This document shows, piece by piece, positions 61,858 through 64,000 of a stretch of 64,000 nucleotides of DNA. The notes under the pieces were generated by a model that searched no databases, had not been told where the DNA came from, and saw only the letters and a list, made by a program, of their open reading frames with translations. Each line of letters opens with the position of its first letter. Position 1 is the stretch's first letter. Origin of the DNA: Bacillus sp. CECT 9360 (GTDB lineage Bacteria; Bacillota; Bacilli; Bacillales; DSM-1321); assembly GCF_918741275.1 (NCBI RefSeq), contig NZ_CAKKNA010000004.1:186001-250000 (forward strand), written 5' to 3'. The position numbers were made by a program, and so were the translations under genes.

Positions 61858-62175
61858 GTGGGGGAAAGAAAAAGTTTCTGTTCCTGCAACGAGTGCAGGG
61901 GTCAAACACAGCAGCGTACGGAAAGAATCGAGCAATTACTGGGCGACCTTATCGGCTTAACGGCAAAAATGAATGTAAGGATAGCGAATGAGGAAAATCA
62001 GCTGGCCGAGCTGGAGTTCATTCTTGCCCGGTTGGACTCCCGATACAAAATACTCGAAAAGAAACATGAATCGATTCTGTTAAGACTGGCTAAGCTGAGC
62101 GCTGAAATGAACAGAAGACAATCTTTCGTACTGGAGGGCAGGGATCGATTTCCACAATCCTCTGACAGACTGTAA
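61858..62175 (+). CDS. Coiled-coil hypothetical protein downstream of ssbB
   Basis: A 105-residue protein starting at GTG after AGGTGATA, 36 bases beyond ssbB. The N-terminus has a CxCxxC-like cluster (FCSCNECRGQ, C8, C10, C13). Residues 20-90 are predicted to form a continuous coiled coil (heptad Leu/Ile: IEQLLGDLIGLTAKMNVRI, LAELEFILARLDSRYKILEKK). The end is basic and polar. I do not recognise a family. Proximity suggests co-transcription with ssbB and possibly competence control, an inference. Confidence 0.65.
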   Translation: MGERKSFCSCNECRGQTQQRTERIEQLLGDLIGLTAKMNVRIANEENQLAELEFILARLDSRYKILEKKHESILLRLAKLSAEMNRRQSFVLEGRDRFPQSSDRL

Positions 62176-62328
62176 TCCTTCAACTTAATAACTTCTTGAT
62201 ATTGCCCCATAATTCAACGATAGACCGCTACCGTAACGACCAAAACCTGGACCTTGAAAAACCCCGTATTGCAGCCCCTTACAAACCTCTATAAAGAGAA
62301 GCATTCTTCTGAACCTCTCCTTTTTTTG

Positions 62329-62352
62329 GCCGCCTTTTGGCGGCTTTTTTTC
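62329..62352 (+). terminator. Terminator after the ssbB-linked gene
   Basis: GCCGCC pairs with GGCGGC around TTTT and is followed by eight T. Confidence 0.9.
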
Positions 62353-62357
62353 TTGTA

Positions 62358-62389
62358 TTGACGAATTAAATACCGAATATATATATAAT
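62358..62389 (+). promoter_or_regulatory. Possible promoter downstream of the ssbB unit
   Basis: TTGACG (62358) and a TATATATATAAT stretch ending at 62389 could form a sigma-A promoter with 18 to 20 bp spacing. The following sequence (62390-62580) contains only very short readings and I see nothing else in it. Confidence 0.4.
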
Positions 62390-62581
62390 GAATATGTAGC
62401 AATTTGTATTAGATGATAAACGATGAAGGAGTATTTATTTGAAAGTTAAGAACTTCCTTTGAAAACAGTGGAAACCGTTTCTACAATTCATTTAAGAAGC
62501 TTTTAAAAAACATCTACAAATTATCATTCAGCACAGATTTTTAAAATAAACAGTCTAATAGTAAACTATCCTTCAGCAAAT

Positions 62582-62713
62582 ATGAGGTCAGTCAATTGGA
62601 TTTTGGAGATAGAAGAGGAAGTGGTGGGTATGACACCGACTATCTTTTATGCCAAGAAAACGAAAGAGGGCTATTATAAAATTTCTGCAGGAACGGGTCT
62701 ATACTGGATCTAA
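62582..62713 (+). CDS. Possible small protein (up to 43 aa)
   Basis: Codons are open from an ATG at 62582 without a ribosome binding site. An internal ATG at 62630, after GAGGAAGTGG, gives 27 residues (MTPTIFYAKKTKEGYYKISA then GTGLYWI). The aromatic end looks protein-like. It stops 22 bases before the next gene. It may be a small gene or a remnant of a larger one; no family is recognised. Confidence 0.3.
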   Translation: MRSVNWILEIEEEVVGMTPTIFYAKKTKEGYYKISAGTGLYWI

Positions 62714-62735
62714 TTTAACGACTAAGGTGAAGATG

Positions 62736-63104
62736 ATGAAATATAAAGTATGGTTATCGATTAGTTTTTTAATAAGCCTGACATTAGCTTATGAATCTTA
62801 CCCGCCTGATCTGACTTACCCAGAAGAGGAAATGTATCCGCTTTTTACTGATTTAGTAAGTGTGTTTATTTTTGTCCCGGCATCTTTCATACTGGCTAGC
62901 AGCATGATAAGTTTACTTGGTTATTGGCTCCAAAAGATCGGGACATGGATTATTATTCTTGCAATCTTAACAGTTGTATTAACGATAGTTTCAGTGAAAT
63001 TAGTTGATAGATTTCATATCATTCCACTATCGTTTTTATTGTTTGTGGGAACTTTGCTCGGAGTTATGCATTTCAGTGTTTCCATGACACTCAAGAAAAA
63101 CTAA
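62736..63104 (+). CDS. Small integral membrane protein (122 aa)
   Basis: The product has four hydrophobic segments: VWLSISFLISLTLAY, FTDLVSVFIFVPASFILASSMISLLGYWL, TWIIILAILTVVLTIVSV and IIPLSFLLFVGTLLGVMHFSV. A short outside loop carries YPPDLTYPEEEMYP. It starts at ATG 62736 (or the adjacent 62733) after AAGGTGAAG. I do not recognise the family. It is followed by a clean terminator and stands alone. Confidence 0.65.
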   Translation: MKYKVWLSISFLISLTLAYESYPPDLTYPEEEMYPLFTDLVSVFIFVPASFILASSMISLLGYWLQKIGTWIIILAILTVVLTIVSVKLVDRFHIIPLSFLLFVGTLLGVMHFSVSMTLKKN

Positions 63105-63120
63105 TATAATAAAAGTCGTC

Positions 63121-63146
63121 GGCTGCCGCTCTGGCAGCCATTTTTA
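63121..63146 (+). terminator. Terminator after the small membrane protein
   Basis: GGCTGCC pairs perfectly with GGCAGCC around GCTCT, then ATTTTT. Confidence 0.9.
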
Positions 63147-63311
63147 ATTATAAAATTAATGAAAATGACATAGAACGAAAGACACACTTATAAAATAATT
63201 CTGTATTGAAAATATTTTCAGAATTTTATTGAAAAATTATTTTATAAATGGCATAATTCAAATTGACCTCTAGAGAATCAGGAAGTCATCATCAAGAGAG
63301 GAGTTTGGTCT

Positions 63312-64000
63312 ATGAGCGGTTCTATTATTGAAGTGAAGGAATTACGGACTAGTTTCCTAACGGATGATGGCGAACTACCGGTCGTGAACAATATCGATTT
63401 TCATATAAAGCCGGGGGAAGTCCTCGGTATTGTAGGAGAATCCGGCTGTGGAAAAAGTGTGACTTCGCTATCTATCATGGGACTATTACCTTCGGGAACA
63501 AGCAAGGTAGAAGGGAAAATCCTGTTTAAGGGAGAAAACCTTGCGGATGCCTCCGAATCAAGGATGCGCCAAATCCGCGGAAATGAAATAGCAATGATTT
63601 TCCAGGAGCCAATGACAAGCTTAAATCCTGTTTTTACAATTGGGGAACAGCTGATTGAATCCTTACGCATACATAGAAAATGGAACAAAAAGAAAGCGAT
63701 GGCAAGGGCTGTCGAAATGCTGAAGCTGGTTGGGCTTCCGCGGGCAGAAGAACTGGTGAAAGAATATCCACACCAGCTGTCAGGCGGAATGCGTCAGCGG
63801 GTCATGATCGCAATGGCGATGATCTGTGAGCCAAAGCTTTTGATTGCAGACGAGCCGACAACAGCGCTCGATGTAACCATACAGGCTCAGATATTGGAAC
63901 TAATGAAAAAGTTAAATAAAGAAACGGATACGGCAATCATGATGATAACCCACGACCTTGGGGTAGTTTCTGAAATGTGTGAACGGATTGCCGTCATGTA
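63312..64000 (+). CDS. Oligopeptide/dipeptide ABC transporter ATP-binding protein (OppD/DppD type), truncated by the window edge
   Basis: The first 229 residues are present and the frame is open to the end of the window. All ATPase motifs are seen: Walker A GIVGESGCGKS (about residues 38-48), Q-loop FQEPMTSLNPVFTIGEQ, ABC signature LSGGMRQRV, Walker B LLIADEPTTALD and H-loop THDLGVV. FQEPMTSLNP and the early switch to SRMRQIRGNEIAMIF are typical for peptide importers. The start ATG has GAGAGGAG about 8 bases upstream. It is probably the first gene of an operon with the partner ATPase, permeases and binding protein beyond the window. Confidence 0.93.
   Translation, partial: MSGSIIEVKELRTSFLTDDGELPVVNNIDFHIKPGEVLGIVGESGCGKSVTSLSIMGLLPSGTSKVEGKILFKGENLADASESRMRQIRGNEIAMIFQEPMTSLNPVFTIGEQLIESLRIHRKWNKKKAMARAVEMLKLVGLPRAEELVKEYPHQLSGGMRQRVMIAMAMICEPKLLIADEPTTALDVTIQAQILELMKKLNKETDTAIMMITHDLGVVSEMCERIAVM

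Overview
The window comes from a spore-forming, flagellated Bacillaceae chromosome. Gene order from pyrG to ssbB follows the long Bacillus subtilis block pyrG-ywjG-spo0F-fbaA-fsa-murAB-glpX-rho-rpmE-tdk-prfA-prmC-spoIIR-ywlB to ywlG-glyA-upp-atp-ywzB-ywmB-murAA-spoIID-spoIIQ-spoIIID-mbl-flhO-flhP-fabZ-ywpF-ssbB. It differs from B. subtilis in carrying icmF, an 11-subunit complex I operon, an extra subtilisin-type protease between upp and atp, and a sensor-less chemotaxis transducer between ywlE and rpiB. No rRNA, tRNA, prophage or CRISPR-cas locus was seen.

Layout. 1-3660: the 3' part of icmF, a small membrane protein and rpoE. 3661-6977: the pyrG attenuator, pyrG, a 20-bp repeat array and ywjG. 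7073-14908: spo0F, central carbon metabolism (fbaA, fsa, glpX), murAB, rho, rpmE and tdk. 14951-28925: prfA/prmC, spoIIR, the ywl genes with a DnaA-box cluster before ywlC, an IS1595 remnant, two more repeat arrays, glyA with PurR-type boxes, a 235-bp MITE-like element and upp. 29110-31338: a Vpr-like protease whose ribosome binding site lies in a long stem. 31444-38635: the complete F1Fo ATP synthase operon (atpIBEFHAGDC). 38795-49512: nuoABCDHIJKLMN without nuoEFG. 49785-62175: envelope, sporulation and flagellar genes, then fabZ, ywpF and ssbB with a ComK-type box. 62176-64000: a sparse region, a small membrane protein, and the start of an oligopeptide ABC ATPase gene.

How the genes work together. 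Adjacent ATP synthase and complex I operons form one energy block. Several sporulation genes carry readable stage-specific promoters: sigma-H before spo0F, sigma-F before spoIIR and sigma-E before spoIID. A sigma-D promoter precedes flhO. These fit the known regulons of the families.

Most unusual feature. Four intergenic arrays (5649-6400, 14951-15180, 24272-25074, 52391-52580) each consist of units of about 20 bp, close to two helical turns. Each array has its own core sequence, and each starts downstream of the intrinsic terminator of a + strand gene. Array A opens with units whose core is the reverse complement of the array D core, so at least two arrays are related. Array C is organised into a 101-bp higher-order repeat. 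No known function is recognised; this is the best candidate here for something undescribed. Several long rod-shaped hairpins in intergenic regions, and clustered palindromes between nuoK and nuoL, are further repeat or RNA candidates.
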